Shown piece by piece: positions 34,701 to 46,309 of a stretch of DNA of 64,000 nt. This DNA comes from Lumbricus rubellus (lineage: Eukaryota; Annelida; Clitellata; Crassiclitellata; Lumbricidae): assembly GCA_945859605.1 (NCBI GenBank), contig OX243822.1, positions 16,374,671 through 16,438,670 on the forward strand, read 5' to 3'. How positions within the stretch are numbered: the stretch's first letter is position 1; the number at the start of each line of letters is the position of its first letter. The position numbers were made by a program, and so were the translations under genes. The notes below the pieces were generated by a model. It was not told the origin of the DNA. It ran no database searches and saw nothing but the letters and a program-made list of their open reading frames with translations.

Positions 34701-35248
34701 CTAATTTCAAGTGCAGTTATCATGAGTATCGTATATGCAAATACTTCAATTACTCATGAATTTGATGTATTATTTTGTATACATGTATGATGTTCAGTTA
34801 CATGTACATGTACAGTTGAGAGGTACAGTCCGGTTTATACACGTAAATACACGTGTTGTCTGAATTTCTAATCATATAAACACTAAAAGGACCGAGTGTT
34901 TGCACCCACACACACGCGCTCTCTCAGCTTCGTTGGTACGCGGTGAGGTCGGATATTTTTAGCCCACCTTCTTAATTTAGGTCTGTGCAGACTGTCTGTT
35001 GAGAGCACCGTGGGTGAGTGAACCACTGGTATTTTTATCACTGGTATTTTTGTCAGCTGCAGATATATCATTTTTGTTTGTATACATCATTCATACATGT
35101 AGCGTGTGATTTATGCCAACGTTGAGAAAATTAATATAGCGCCAGGGTGATTGATTGTGCTGTTGGTATGTCTTTTTTCGTCTTCTCTTTGTGGGATCTA
35201 TCCTAGGTCAGGTCCAAAGAAGTTATTATGCATACATTTTGCTCCCCG

Positions 35249-35447
35249 CAGGGTTTTTTCAGTGTACAGTTGTACACAAAATGTGCAGTTCTGAATAGAT
35301 TTGTGCAGTTGTAGTTCTAAGCACTTCTGTGCAGTTAAAAATAGTGAAAAGAGGCCATTGTCATCCGATTGGTTCAAGTGATTTACTATGGAGGATGGAA
35401 AGAAGGGAAAGAACGGGTTTTGCAGTTCTAAATTTAAAAAAAACTCT
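35249..35447. mobile_element. hAT-type MITE, CAGGGCTTTTTTAA family
   Basis: Diverged copy with GTGTACAGTTGTACACAAAA and the GTGCAGTTCTGAATAGATTT subterminal repeats. Flanks GCTCCCCG and GCTCCCCA are a 7/8 target duplication. Confidence 0.75.
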
Positions 35448-35511
35448 GCTCCCCATCAGTTTCTTTGACCTATCTTCAGGTCGAAGAACATTTTAGGAAA
35501 GTTCTTATTAA

Positions 35512-35572
35512 ACCCTTTAACGAGCAGCGTATACTAAAATGCATGGAAACCATCTGTAGCTGGTCATCAAAG
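35512..35572. mobile_element. TTAA-flanked mini-element
   Basis: Third copy of the 63-bp design: CCCTTTAACGAGCAGCG at the left, GCTGGTCATCAAAGGG then TTAA at the right. The left TTAA has an extra A. Confidence 0.65.
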
Positions 35573-35837
35573 GGTTAATTGTCTTATATGTCTTTCCTTT
35601 GCTTCTTCTGTCTAGCGATGTTGTCTACATGATAGAGTTTGACAATTCTGACACTGTGTCATTGTTTTGGCGAATTAAATAGAAACAATCCTCGATTGAT
35701 GTATGAATATACTATGAACAATTTGCACATCTTCAATTCTTTGTTCACTAAAGACAAGAGGCTGCTTTGTTTATTGTTCATTCAGTGCATTCCGATGACT
35801 TAATAGCGCCCCAACCTCCAGGCCTGCCTTCAGGTGG

Positions 35838-35978
35838 GTGCTAGGGGTGCTGTGGTTGCTAAGGGTGCTGTGGTTGCTAAGGGTGCTGTGGTTGCTAAGG
35901 GTGCTGTGGTTGCTAAGGGTGCTGTGGTTGCTAAAGGTGCTGTGGTTGCTAAGGGTGCTGTGGTTGCTAAGGGTGCTT
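35838..35978. repeat. 18-bp tandem repeat
   Basis: About eight almost identical units of GGGTGCTGTGGTTGCTAA. Six-residue periodic peptides in every frame are a consequence. Confidence 0.95.
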
Positions 35979-36414
35979 TATCACCCGAGAACACAGTTTT
36001 CAGTGGCCCACAGTTATAGATAATTATGTGCTTGGTGGACGATGGGTTGTCAGAGGGGGGCATTGGAGGGTGATCACAGCACCTTGGCCCCTGCACCATA
36101 TTTTTAATAGGTGTTGCCTAACAGGCTTCTGGTTTCTCTCCCTTTACAGGTAGTCTGTTTACCTTTCCTGCCTTTAGAGATAGTCTATTTACCTTCATTA
36201 TGATTTTTGAAACTGAAAAGAATGCAGCATATAGCTCATGCAGACCAGGTGGTGTTGATTGGCAGTCTGTCATCAATGCCCACGGGCCTGTCAATTGTTT
36301 TCCATATAACCATGTGGCCGCAACACACTGCCCATTTATTGTGGTTGCATTGCTTCAGTATGCATATCTGTTGTGTATGTTTGTGTGTATGTATTTGTAT
36401 TTATGTAGTATGTA

Positions 36415-36648
36415 TTGGGGCATGGTGGTGTAGGGGTATGTTCGGTACCTTGGAAGCAGAAGGTTGCCGGTTCGAATCCACCTCAAGATGCTGCGTAGGA
36501 ACCCTGACTAGCAAGTCTTTCACTTACAATTACTTATGAGCTTCAGCGTGAAACTCTGATGCAGTGTCTGTTCTGTAGTCAGGAGCGCCCTCTGAGTAGC
36601 AAATAGCAATCTTGAAGGGGTGCTATATTAGCAAGTGCTCATGCATAC
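36415..36648 (+). mobile_element. SINE family A, full length
   Basis: GGGGCATGGTGGTGTAGGGG head, B box GGTTCGAATCC at 36470-36480, body AGTCTTTCACTTACAATTAC, and 3' end GAAGGGGTGCTATATTAGC. Confidence 0.85.
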
Positions 36649-36649
36649 T

Positions 36650-37470
36650 TTGTATATTGTACATGCATGTATACATGTATGTATTGTATATTTGTATGCA
36701 TGTATGTTTATAAAATTGTAACAATGGACTTGACAAATGATGGAAGACAAAATTTTGAGATCATCTATTCGTACCTATCGTCACCAAATGTCTCGTGTCA
36801 GGAACATCATGATAATGATGATGACTATGATTTATGCATGCGTATGTCTTTGTTCGTGAATTATTCACGTGCAATGCAGTCTGATGTCGTTTGATCTTTT
36901 TTGGATGGCCTGTCAACGTATTGATTTTTATCTCATGAAAGGTTTTTGCTCGAACGCAGAATTGAATCCTGTGCTCTAATCCATTCTTGATTACATCGAG
37001 AGAATTCTGGGCCTCATGCAGATCATGACATGAGGCTATTCGATTATAAATTTTTATTCAGGACTTGTTAAAGGAATTTTTGGAACTGCACAACCTCTCC
37101 TTTCTCTTCCCATTCTCTATGGTCCCCCCCTCAATGATAAATTACTCCCAATCGAATAATATTCAGTGACCTTTTTACCATTTCTAATTGCATGCATGGA
37201 TCTGCAACTGCTGAAATCCATTTTACTACACGCTTCAAAAGCCCTTAATTTATTTATTTATTTAATTTATTTATTAGGAGCACTTACATTGCGTCCATTC
37301 AAGACTATCCGGTAGAGTAATGGTAAAGTAATGGTACACATGCTGCTGGCGTATAGAGTGCAAGAGGTGACGGGGGCTAGCCCCCTTTGGGCGGATATGC
37401 TTTGTGTTACTGCTATTAGTGCCATGTATTGCAGGCTGTCTGTTGAACTCTGCCTAATGCGGGTCAAGTT
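36650..37470. other. No gene; spacer
   Basis: ATGTATGT-like simple sequence near 36670 and a TTTATTTATT run at 37250. No credible exon. Confidence 0.5.
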
Positions 37471-37471
37471 G

Positions 37472-37795
37472 CAGACAGACAGGAACAGACAGACAGCAGA
37501 GAAGAACAGACAGACAGAGAAGGGCAGACAGGGACAGACAGACAGCAGAGAAGGACAGACAGACAGACGAGGACAGACATACAGACAGGGACAGAGAAGG
37601 ACAGACAGACAGACGAGGACAGACAGACGGAGAGCAGAGAGGACAGACAGACAGACAAAGACAGACAGACGGAGAGCAGAGAAGGATAGACAGACAGGGA
37701 CAGAAGAGAAGGATAGACAGACGGGGACAGACAGACAGAGACAGACAAACAGGGGCAGAGAAGGACAGACAAGAACAGACAGACAGACAGATAGG
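37472..37795. repeat. CAGA/GACA microsatellite, interrupted
   Basis: ACAGACAGACAG with AGAAGGACAGAC interruptions over 320 bp. Confidence 0.9.
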
Positions 37796-38063
37796 CCGTG
37801 CTCTGACAGGTGCTGATTAAGAAAGAGTTTTGCTTTTGGTGTGGGTTGATTTGTGGCTGAACAAAAAAACGGATGCTCATTGGTTTTCAGTATAACCTCA
37901 TAGACCGGCCGTGATTATGTTTACATGTTTGTTCTTCTGCTATAAAGAGAAAGTTGTTTGCTTTTCACTGTGTGAAGATGGGTTGGCTAATGATGTTGAT
38001 GCTGGTGACTTCTGAGAGTCTGTTGTAAATTGAAGATTTATTGCAAGAGTATTTGTGTTTAAA

Positions 38064-38585
38064 TCTATATAAATAAAAATGAACTTACCAATAGTTTGTA
38101 ACATCACCACGCTGAAAGTTTAATACGCACCGTTGGTTTTGAAAATTTTACAACACCTTCCATTCCCATACAACCGTGTGTTAAGATTTTTTCACCCGAA
38201 AAAACGCAACCTTTTCCACAAAAAGTGAACTTTGCAATTTGTTCGCCCGCCATTTGCAAATTCAACACGTCCCACACGGCTGCCAGATTTCAGCGGTCTC
38301 CAAACACAGCAGCCAAAACATGAATGAGGTCGCGTGCTGTGACGTCATAAGCGAGTCGCGTATTAATTTCCCAAAGCGGCCTTGGGCTAGGAATGGACGG
38401 TGTGACGGACGAAAGGAGCGGAGGGAGCGGGACGAAGACGGTGGGGAGGGAGCGGAGGTGGAGGTCGAGGGGGAGGAGGAGGGGAGGGGAGGGGGACGGA
38501 TGTTGAGAGGGAGGGGAGGGAGGGGAGGGGGAGGGAATGGGAAGTCTCTTTTCAGCCACAGCAACGCGTGGCCGGGTTCAGCTAG
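38064..38585. mobile_element. Non-autonomous Helitron
   Basis: Starts TCTATATAAATAAAAATG after an A and ends CGTGGCCGGGTTCAGCTAG before a T, the A|TC...CTAG|T configuration of Helitrons. A GC-rich hairpin region (AACGCGTGGCCGGGTT) lies just inside the 3' end. No Rep/Hel frame. The middle is a GGGAGGGGA purine tract. Second copy at 51171-51699. Confidence 0.85.
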
Positions 38586-38699
38586 TGATTTATAAAGTAC
38601 TACTTCTATGATCGCAAACAGTTCCTGATACTGTTTGTGATAGGTGATAGGTTTATATACCAAGAAGCCTCAAGACAGTACTTTAGATAAGTGTGTGTA

Positions 38700-38880
38700 T
38701 ATGTGTGCGTGTGGAATTGTATGTTATTATATAGGCATGATAATTTATTATAGGTGTGTATAACACTGGATATTAATTTATATCAAACATAGGACTTAGA
38801 AGTGTGTGTTTGTGTGCGTGTGTGTGTGTTTGTGTGTAATATTGTGTTTGTGTGTGTGTATGTTTAGTTGGATGTTTAAT
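38700..38880. repeat. GT-rich simple repeat
   Basis: GTGTGTGTTTGTGTGCGTGT-type tract. The interspersed repeat matching 23690-23790 follows at 38935-39025. Confidence 0.75.
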
Positions 38881-39239
38881 GTGTATATAAATAGATATCA
38901 GACACAGGACTTGGTATGAAGTCTGCCACTGGTTGCACTCTGCCAGTGCCAGTTCCAAGCCTGGATAAAGGAGGAGGGCGACCCTAATCATCATCCATAT
39001 GGCAGTGTCGTTAAACAGTAGCAAGCATGCAGGACTTAGAGATGTGTGGGTGTGTGCGCATGCCTGTGAGTGCGTGTGTGTGCTTTGTATTAGGAAAGCG
39101 TTCATCAAGTGCCTTTGGCCTTCTCTCGAAAACAGTCTCATCCATGGATATCTGGCATCTCATAAGCCCTGCGCAATATGAGCTTCTAAGTTTCAGCTTG
39201 TGTGTCTAACCAAGGGCTCCTATATCCTTTATGTTATAG

Positions 39240-39455
39240 TAATCTAGAAGTCTATGGTCTAACCTATATATAATATGCATAATGCATAGATATAGATACA
39301 CAGTATATATGTACAATATATAGTATGTATATACATAGACATAGTATGTATAGTATATCTGCCATAATTTATAGATCACTATATATATTATATATACTAG
39401 TATGTATATTTACATAGTATGTATAGTATATCTACCATAATTTATAGATCACTGC
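39240..39455. repeat. AT-rich repeat with direct duplication
   Basis: GTATAGTATATCTGCCATAA and GTATAGTATATCTACCATAA are each followed by TTTATAGATCACT, two copies about 70 bp apart in TA-rich DNA. Confidence 0.75.
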
Positions 39456-39674
39456 TATCATGGTTGCAGTGTGATCTATTTGGTTGCATGGCAAGCATTG
39501 ATCCCTGCCTGTGGAATGGACTTCCTCCATCAGTTTACTCTGTGGTAGTCTTTCTTCATCTTTCTCTCTTTCCTTAAATCATGCATTTAGTCTTGGGGTG
39601 CACGCACTGGGAGCGCTTCCGGAAGTCTCTTGCTGCTATAATCGCTTTATAAATGGCCAGATACGATACGATTG

Positions 39675-39860
39675 CTTAATGGCTTGCCTGGTGGACTGTT
39701 GCATGAGAAGTGTGGGGTTCAAAGCCCGGTCAGGGCAGAAATTTGGTTTGAGATTTCTGCTGAACCACACGGTGGTGCACGCCATGGCGTATTAAATTAT
39801 TATGAGTAAATTGACTGCACATCGGCAGTAGGAAGGTGGAACACTGCCCACCCTTCCTGA
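39675..39860 (+). mobile_element. tRNA-like repeat, family C
   Basis: TGGCTTGCCTGGTGGACTG then GTGGGGTTCAAAGCCCGGTC (B-box-like), then AATTTGGTTTGAGATTTCT. It shares the last phrase with 45250-45400. Weak but repeated tRNA-like layout. Confidence 0.5.
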
Positions 39861-40184
39861 ATAATTGACTTAATTATGTTAATTAATTGCATTAGTTGAT
39901 TGTTTTGATTCATAAAATGAGATAAGGAGAACCGTTAGAGGGGTAAACAGACAGTTGTCCCCTGGACATTATTCCCCGGACATTACCCCTCCCCTCTCCA
40001 CCAGGGTAGGACATAATTCCCATGCCATGCTAAAATCACCTAAAAATTATTTTAAAACATATACAATTTCATTTTAATTTCCAGCTTGTATTATTAAAAT
40101 TAACCGATTTCAGGTTTTTATTTCTACTATTGCTTTGATGTATGGTTAGCGAATAAATAATAATAGTAAATAATACATTAAAAA

Positions 40185-40330
40185 AATGGAGAGGAAGAGG
40201 AAGACCTAGGGAAAAGCTCCTGGACTGGATGATGGAGGAGGGATATGGAAAACTAAAAGAAAAAGCACAACACTGAGAAGAATGGCATCGTTGGGCATCT
40301 GGAGGCAGCAAACCTAAAGAAAAAGAATAA
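40185..40330 (+). mobile_element. LINE reverse-transcriptase C-terminal remnant
   Basis: The frame reads GRGRPREKLLDWMMEEG, then EEWHRWASGG after one stop: the GRPR...W...W pattern at the C-terminus of several non-LTR retrotransposon polyproteins. Matches 47865-47995. Confidence 0.55.
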
Positions 40331-40461
40331 AATAATAATAATAATAATAGCCATACAAATAATAATTTTATACATAATTTTTAATTACAGATTTGCTGGT
40401 CAGTGGATATCGTCTGAACTTCTAAAGAGCCGAATTCATCGTCTTCGTCGTCATCGTCAGA

Positions 40462-42585
40462 ATGCCGATTGCCACTCACGAGATCGGTCTTCACGGTCTG
40501 TCCGGCGGAATCTTCTGGAGCATCCTGATCGCCGTCATCTTCTACGTTCTGGGATTCGCAACCGTCGGATGGGAGTACGGTGGAGGCCGTTACGGATCCT
40601 GGATCGGACTGTGGTCCACCTGCACGTCTACGAACTACGCCTATCAAGCTGGTTCGAAATTTGTTGTCGTGTTGCCTCTGTACAATAGTTTCATCGATAC
40701 TTTAGGCCACATTTGACCAGAGCACAAAAGCTCTCCCACTAGGGTAGATTGGGTATTCATTCATTCATTCCCCCTGAGCATTTATATAGCGCCCCTTCAA
40801 GAAACTACTCAGAGGCGCTCCCAGCGTATGGCTGTGTCCTACGTTATTAGCTCTGTTGCTTATCTCGAACACGACATGTTCCCAAGTTCATTCATTCTGA
40901 AGATCTAAGCGTGGTGTGCCGCCATGTTGCTTGTAGCTCAGAGGTGCTGCCAGTCATGGCTTGAAAGTAAAGATTTAAGCAGGTCCAGGTCGTCGAATGT
41001 TGTAGGTGCATCGCTTCGATTTAGTGGGGCGTGGTGGTGTATTGGATATGTTCATTGCTTTGCAGTCGGAGGTTGTGTGTGTGCATATATTTATATCAGC
41101 GGTTTCCAACCCGTGGCCCGCGGGCCAAAAGTGGCCCGCCAGGCCTAAAAAAAGGCCCTCATCTCTCAAAGAATTAACAAAAGTATATGAAAAATTGACA
41201 ATTTGGTCAGGAAAGAACGCATAACTATTTTACATTGCAAATTATTTTATTTGTATGTCTATAAATAACATAAAACATTCTATTTTGAATCAATTTTAAC
41301 AATTTTATATGCTTTTATTTAATTAAATTTTAGCCTTGTGGCCCCCCTAATGTCCTTCAACTAAGAAAAAGTGGCCCTCATGTTCTCCAACTTAGAAAAA
41401 GTGGCCCTACAGTCAAAAAAGGTTGGGAGCCACTGATTTATATATATATATATATATATAATTATATGTGTCAATTAACTGAAGTGCACAAATCAGGTCG
41501 TCGAGGTGGCAAATGTCTTGAAGTTTGTCATTGTCATTGTATGTCTTGGACCTGTCTGTGGTGTGCGCCTCTTTCGTCAACGCGCATTTTGCAGTGCGCT
41601 TTTGTCCAGCGCACTAACGACGTGACACTGGAAATATTACTACTGGCTGTTGTGATTTTATGTCTTGCTGTCTTTCGTTGTTTTTTCCAGATTGGTTTAA
41701 GGCGACGCAGGCAATGATCACGATCGGCTTGATTCTCCTGATCGCCAGTCTGATCACGATCTTTCTCTACATGTTCATTCATTCGCTGTCGATGAGCAAG
41801 AACGATCTGATCAAGGCGTTCACCTGCTTGGCATTCATTGCGGGTAAGAACGAAGGAACAAGTGAACGAACGAGTTACGACATGAATAAGTGAATGACTG
41901 AAGATTGACAAAAGCAACAGCAAACACGATCGCACCAAAAAAAGTGTGGCGCCATCTTACGACCGATGCACGGCTGAATGAATGAAGGAATGAATGATTT
42001 GAAGATTAAATGAATGAATGATTGAATTAATGGAACAGTTAATGAATGAATGAATGATTCAATGATTGAATGGATGATTGGATTAATGGAAGAGTTAATA
42101 AATGAATGAATGATTGAATGAATGATTGAACGAATGATTGGATTAATGGAAAACTGACTGAATGATTGATTGATTGAATGAACGAACGAACGAGCCAGCA
42201 AATGACTGAACTAGTGAGGGAACGAACGGGTAAATTTCTCAATGAATGAAATCACGAATTGCATCGGCCGAAAATTATGATGACCATGATCATGATGACC
42301 ATGAGGATCATGATAATGATCATGATGATGAACATGATTAAGAGTTATTAGTGTTGTTGTCATGCTTGATAATAATGCCCTTAACGGTATTGATTGCCAT
42401 AATTTGTTACCAAATTTGTTCTTTTGTTTTCAGTTGTCTTCATGGTGATCGGTTTCATCATATTCGGCGCGAAGCATAGCTACGAGTTGAACTGGTCATT
42501 TGCCTTCTGCGTCATCGGAGCCGTCTTCTGTTTCATCGCCGGAATTCTCGCGATTTTCCAGATGAAGCAGTCGAACGTCATCTGA
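40462..42585 (+). CDS. Claudin/PMP22-like tetraspan protein, copy A
   Basis: Four-pass membrane protein of the claudin/PMP22/EMP type, 164 residues. Exons 40462-40651, 41691-41843 and 42434-42585 are joined by two phase-1 introns (donors GTTCGA and GTAAGA; acceptors TTTTCCAG and TTTTCAG). A 5' non-coding exon junction is possible at 40390 (TTAATTACAG). Membrane segments are about 18-36, 72-97, 107-129 and 137-159. The first extracellular loop has the family hallmark W37...GLW (49-51)...C54, but it is short and lacks the second cysteine of true claudins. It leads into the lysine-bearing DWFKATQ, where claudins have an arginine before TM2. Same exon plan as copies B and C. Such proteins build cell junctions or act in membrane organisation; which role is not readable here. 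Confidence 0.87.
40755..40830 (-). mobile_element. SINE/LINE 3'-tail fragment
   Basis: ATTCATTCATTC, TTTATATAGCGCCCCTTCAAG, CTCAGAGGCGCTCCCAGCG. In intron 1 of tetraspan copy A. Confidence 0.75.
41024..41096 (+). mobile_element. SINE family A head, truncated
   Basis: GGGGCGTGGTGGTGTATTGG, then TTCATTGCTTTGCAGTCGGAGG, breaking off before the B box. The MITE at 41097 begins a few bases further on. Confidence 0.7.
41097..41435. mobile_element. hAT-type MITE, CAGTGGTTCCCAACC family
   Basis: Ends CAGCGGTTTCCAACCC and GGTTGGGAGCCACTG with a perfect 8-bp duplication ATTTATAT (41089-41096 and 41436-41443). GGCCCGCGGGCC lies near the left end. Inserted in intron 1 of tetraspan copy A. Confidence 0.88.
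41980..42200. repeat. AATG-type tetranucleotide repeat
   Basis: GAATGAATGATTGAATGAATG tract in intron 2 of copy A, followed by a CATGATGACCATGA block at 42275-42340. Confidence 0.85.
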
Positions 42586-42734
42586 AGCGGATGATGGTGG
42601 GATGATCGGATGATGTGGCGCCATCTTACGACCGATGCTCTGTACTATAATGCACGGCTGAATATATATGCTGCCAGAACGCTTTTTTGCTGTAATCGTG
42701 TTTGCTGTTGCTTTTGTTTTGACGGAGAGATATA

Positions 42735-42960
42735 CCAAGTGTGTATTGATTCATTGATTGGTTGGTTGGTTGGTTGATTGAGTGGCTGGTTGATTGATTA
42801 TTTTTTGGTTGGCTGGCTTGCCTGCTGGTTGGTTTTACTGATGGACTGGCTAGCTGACTGACTGGCTGGGTGGGTGGGTGGTTGCTTTGACTGACTGACT
42901 GGCTAGCTGACTGGTGGATTGGCTGGCTAACTGACTGACTTACATACTGACTAATTAATA
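42735..42960. repeat. TGGT/GACT degenerate repeat
   Basis: GGTTGGTTGGTTGATTG and CTGACTGACTGGCTAGCTGA phrases downstream of copy A. Confidence 0.85.
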
Positions 42961-42964
42961 ACAA

Positions 42965-43790
42965 TGCTCATTTTCCTCTGATGGGTTTGTGTTGAAATGA
43001 CGCTATGTAAATTTGCAATAAGACGGTGAGGGAGAGGACTAACCCCCACCCTCGTCTGTTTTTTACTGTAGCTGCCTCATGCGGATGGCACCGGAGACTG
43101 GAGACTGCTCCCTGTGTGCCCACACATAAGGGGCAGGTGGGCACTTGCACCCCCTTGGAAAATTGACACCTATTTTGTAACTACTACTTTTTGGTTTAAA
43201 AATATAATTTCTTCGGATTAAAGCGCCAATGATACTAATGGTACACAATATGAAATCTCTTTGAAGTTTGCCCACGTTCTCAGTTCCTTGAGCAATTGCA
43301 TTGTTCAAGCGCTTGCTGAAGAATTTGACCGTTTCCATTGTGTTTTACACCGTGCTGCAAAATATCAACAGGCCGTGGGCACCCATAGACTGCTCTTTGT
43401 TTTTCTACCAAAGTTTTATTTATGAACCGAAATTTTGGATTGGCTGATTGCAGGTCAGGTCTTGGTATATCTCTCTTGTCAGAATTATTTGTTCAGCATG
43501 TTGTGCGATGTATTATAGATTTTCTGCCTTTCGTTGTCTTCCGTACTCTACTGTTAATTGTCCTGTATTCTAGCGTTGTTTACTGTACTGATTGTCTTTA
43601 TACATTATATATTTTTCTGCTGCATTTTAGTCATTTTCTACACACTGGATGTTAAGCAGCAAAGTATTTTTAGCATACCGATATTTTTGCGTAGTCTGAC
43701 AGCTTTTTATTTGTTCGGTTTTTTGGATGTTGACAAAAATTCTGAGTGGTAAATTATTTGTGTTGGTCGGAACTACTCTTTGCTTGATCT
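42965..43790. other. No recognisable feature
   Basis: No exon with splice support and no repeat family recognised. A CTGT-rich run follows at 43795-43855. Confidence 0.45.
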
Positions 43791-44033
43791 CTATATCTCT
43801 GTCTGTCTGTCTGTGTCTCTCTCTGTCTGGCTGTCTCTCTCTCTCTGCCTGCTCATTTTTCAAAAATGTTGCCGTGCTCTTATTCATCTATGCAGTGCTT
43901 TAACTGTTGTGTTCAGAGTTTGAATCCAAGTTAAGCAGGCATTGAAGTGTGTCATTCATTCATTCTTTGGGAATGATTATAGTAAATATTGTATGTTGAT
44001 GAGCATTTCAAAGCATACTTTAAAAATTAGATC

Positions 44034-44108
44034 TGATTTCTAAGGATTGCCGTTGATCTGATTTCTAAGGATTGCCGTTGATCTGATTTCTAAGGATTGC
44101 CTTTGATT
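44034..44108. repeat. 25-bp tandem triplication
   Basis: Three copies of CTGATTTCTAAGGATTGCC followed by GTTGAT or TTTGAT. Confidence 0.92.
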
Positions 44109-45245
44109 GTTGGTGTGTGTATGTTGTAACGAACATAAACGTGTTGACAAAGTAAATGTGCTATTGATTTTATTTGTCGTTGCAAGACCCTGCAATAATG
44201 TTTGATGCATTTTATAGATCTGATGAACATGTGGATTTCTGCTAATCATGTGCATATTTTTAGCCTCAGCTTCTTTCAATTTTACTGGTTTTCCATTTTG
44301 AATTTAAAAGTTCTCATCAGTTCCCTATTAAACCAGAGTATTACATTACATTGAACTGCAATCATGTAAGCAGATTAAAAAATTAAATGATTACTGTACA
44401 TTGTTCTAATCACGTGAATGATTATTACAATGATCGTACATCTTTAATGTTGTCTTTATGCAATGATTTGTGCTAGTATAATTGTTTCTTATTGCAAATC
44501 ATGTACAATGAATTGTGTTAATCATCTGAAAGAATCTTATCTAATCTAATCATGAAGTAAATGAATTGCGTTGCAAGTGGATTATGACTATACCACGAGT
44601 TGCGATGCTAAAGACGCTTTCATTTTGTGTGTTGCTATGACGACCGTTGCTGCTGATGCTGCTTAAGTCTTGTAGAAAGATGATTAGTTGCTTTGGATAT
44701 TGCTTTTGTTTCGCTAAAACAGATTTTTATTTTCTACGGTAGCTAGGTTTTGCTTGCGTTCTTGTATCTATTATTGCGGTTTGTAGGCGAGTAGCTGTTG
44801 TTGTGTACCTCATTATCGTTGTTCGTTAGCTTGTTGTGCATTATATAATATAATATACTGATTGTGGCCTTTCTATTTTAAGCTTCAGAGGGTTTGCTTA
44901 AATTGCTTTCAGTGTGGTTGCTTCTGTTTTTTTTTTCTTTTAAGAGTTACTTCGATCGTTGAGAACGTGTTTATAGATATTTCTATGCAGTGCTCAAAGG
45001 CATTGTATGTTTGTATTATTCATTTATTTCCAGAAAACAATGGGCAAAACGCTTCAGGTATACATTAAGACAGCTGACAGTAGGGTTACTTAGTACTTAT
45101 GACTGAGTTTGTTAGTGCGTGTTTTAAATGACATTCATGGGATAAAGTGCATTGGGTCTTTATTGGGGAGGGTGAAATTGTGAACCTTTACTGAAAGTTA
45201 TGTTATGGATCTGGTTGCGGTGGGGTTGAAAGGTTACAGATGACA
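44109..45245. other. No recognisable feature
   Basis: AT-rich spacer in which no repeat family or exon was identified. Confidence 0.45.
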
Positions 45246-45249
45246 TGAA

Positions 45250-45400
45250 GTTCGTTTCTCCGTGGCTAGCATGCTGGACTGTCATTGAAGAGATTAGGAG
45301 TTATATCCCCATTACAGCGGCAATTTGGTTTAAGATTTCTTCTCCATTGGGACCGTTAGCCTGCTTGGCTTTAGTGAGTATAATGACTGTATGCTGTTGT
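45250..45400 (+). mobile_element. tRNA-like repeat, family C
   Basis: CCGTGGCTAGCATGCTGGACTG, GATTAGGAGTTATATCCCC (B-box position) and AATTTGGTTTAAGATTTCTTC, related to 39675-39860. Confidence 0.45.
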
Positions 45401-45548
45401 TGAGAAGATGATACCAGCTCTCCCTTTTCAGCCAGGGCTAAGAAACCCATGATTCGTCTGGGGATTGCTCTTCTACTTCTTCTGCACAGCGTGGTATGTG
45501 TGTGGGTAATAGCTTTGCACATTGGGTTGTTTAAGTCCGTTTAGGAAT

Positions 45549-45742
45549 CAGGGCTTTTTTAACGTGCAGTTGTACACAAAATGTGCAGTTCTAAATGGAT
45601 TTGTGCAGTTGTAGAACCACTTCTGTACAGCTAAAAACTATCAAAAAGGTCGTTGTCCTCCGATTGGAACCAATTTACCATTGAGGATGGGAAAGGAAAG
45701 AAGGAATTGTGCAGTTCTAAAAATTTCTTAAAAACAGCCCTG
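45549..45742. mobile_element. hAT-type MITE, CAGGGCTTTTTTAA family (reference copy)
   Basis: 194 bp with intact ends CAGGGCTTTTTTAA and TTAAAAACAGCCCTG (one extra T in the left run) and a perfect 8-bp duplication TTAGGAAT (45541-45548 and 45743-45750). Four GTGCAGTT-like subterminal repeats, as expected for hAT transposase binding. No coding capacity. Confidence 0.92.
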
Positions 45743-46309
45743 TTAGGAATAGAATATGTCTTCAACAAAGCATTATTGTTTTGTAGGTTGTGTGATTTGT
45801 GATTTTTTGTGTGTTCTCATCATGCACTAATTGACTGCGAGCTTGCCTTTATTATTTCGTCCTAACCTAATGTGTCCATTCATTGTGAAACTATGCAACC
45901 GATATTGGCCATGGTGTTGTTTGACTGTTGTCAATGTTCGACATTGGAGTCATACTAGGACCAAGTATTTAGAGGGGCCTCAACATTGCTTCAAGTTCAA
46001 TGTCTCTATTCTTAGCTTGCATTGCACTGCCTTTTTATGATTGTAAATGTATGCATCACTTTGAAGTACCTTACGTTACACACATCGTACTTGGATCCTG
46101 GCCTGGAAGCAAACCTAATGTCACTCTGTCTGCTGAGTTTATTTTGACTAACCTCCTATGAATAGGCTGGTTCCAGTGGCTTGGTTTTTGGCACTGCAGA
46201 AATCTTTACACATGATGATTACGTTTAACTCAGTAGCTCAGGTTACAGCATGTGTGAGAAATTCTTAGTTGAGTTAACTTCTGCTTTGTATATCTTCATA
46301 TAATAATTA

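Noticed and set aside
35838..35978. Repeat protein GAVVAK
   Set aside because: Six-residue periodicity follows from the 18-bp tandem repeat and is open in other frames too.
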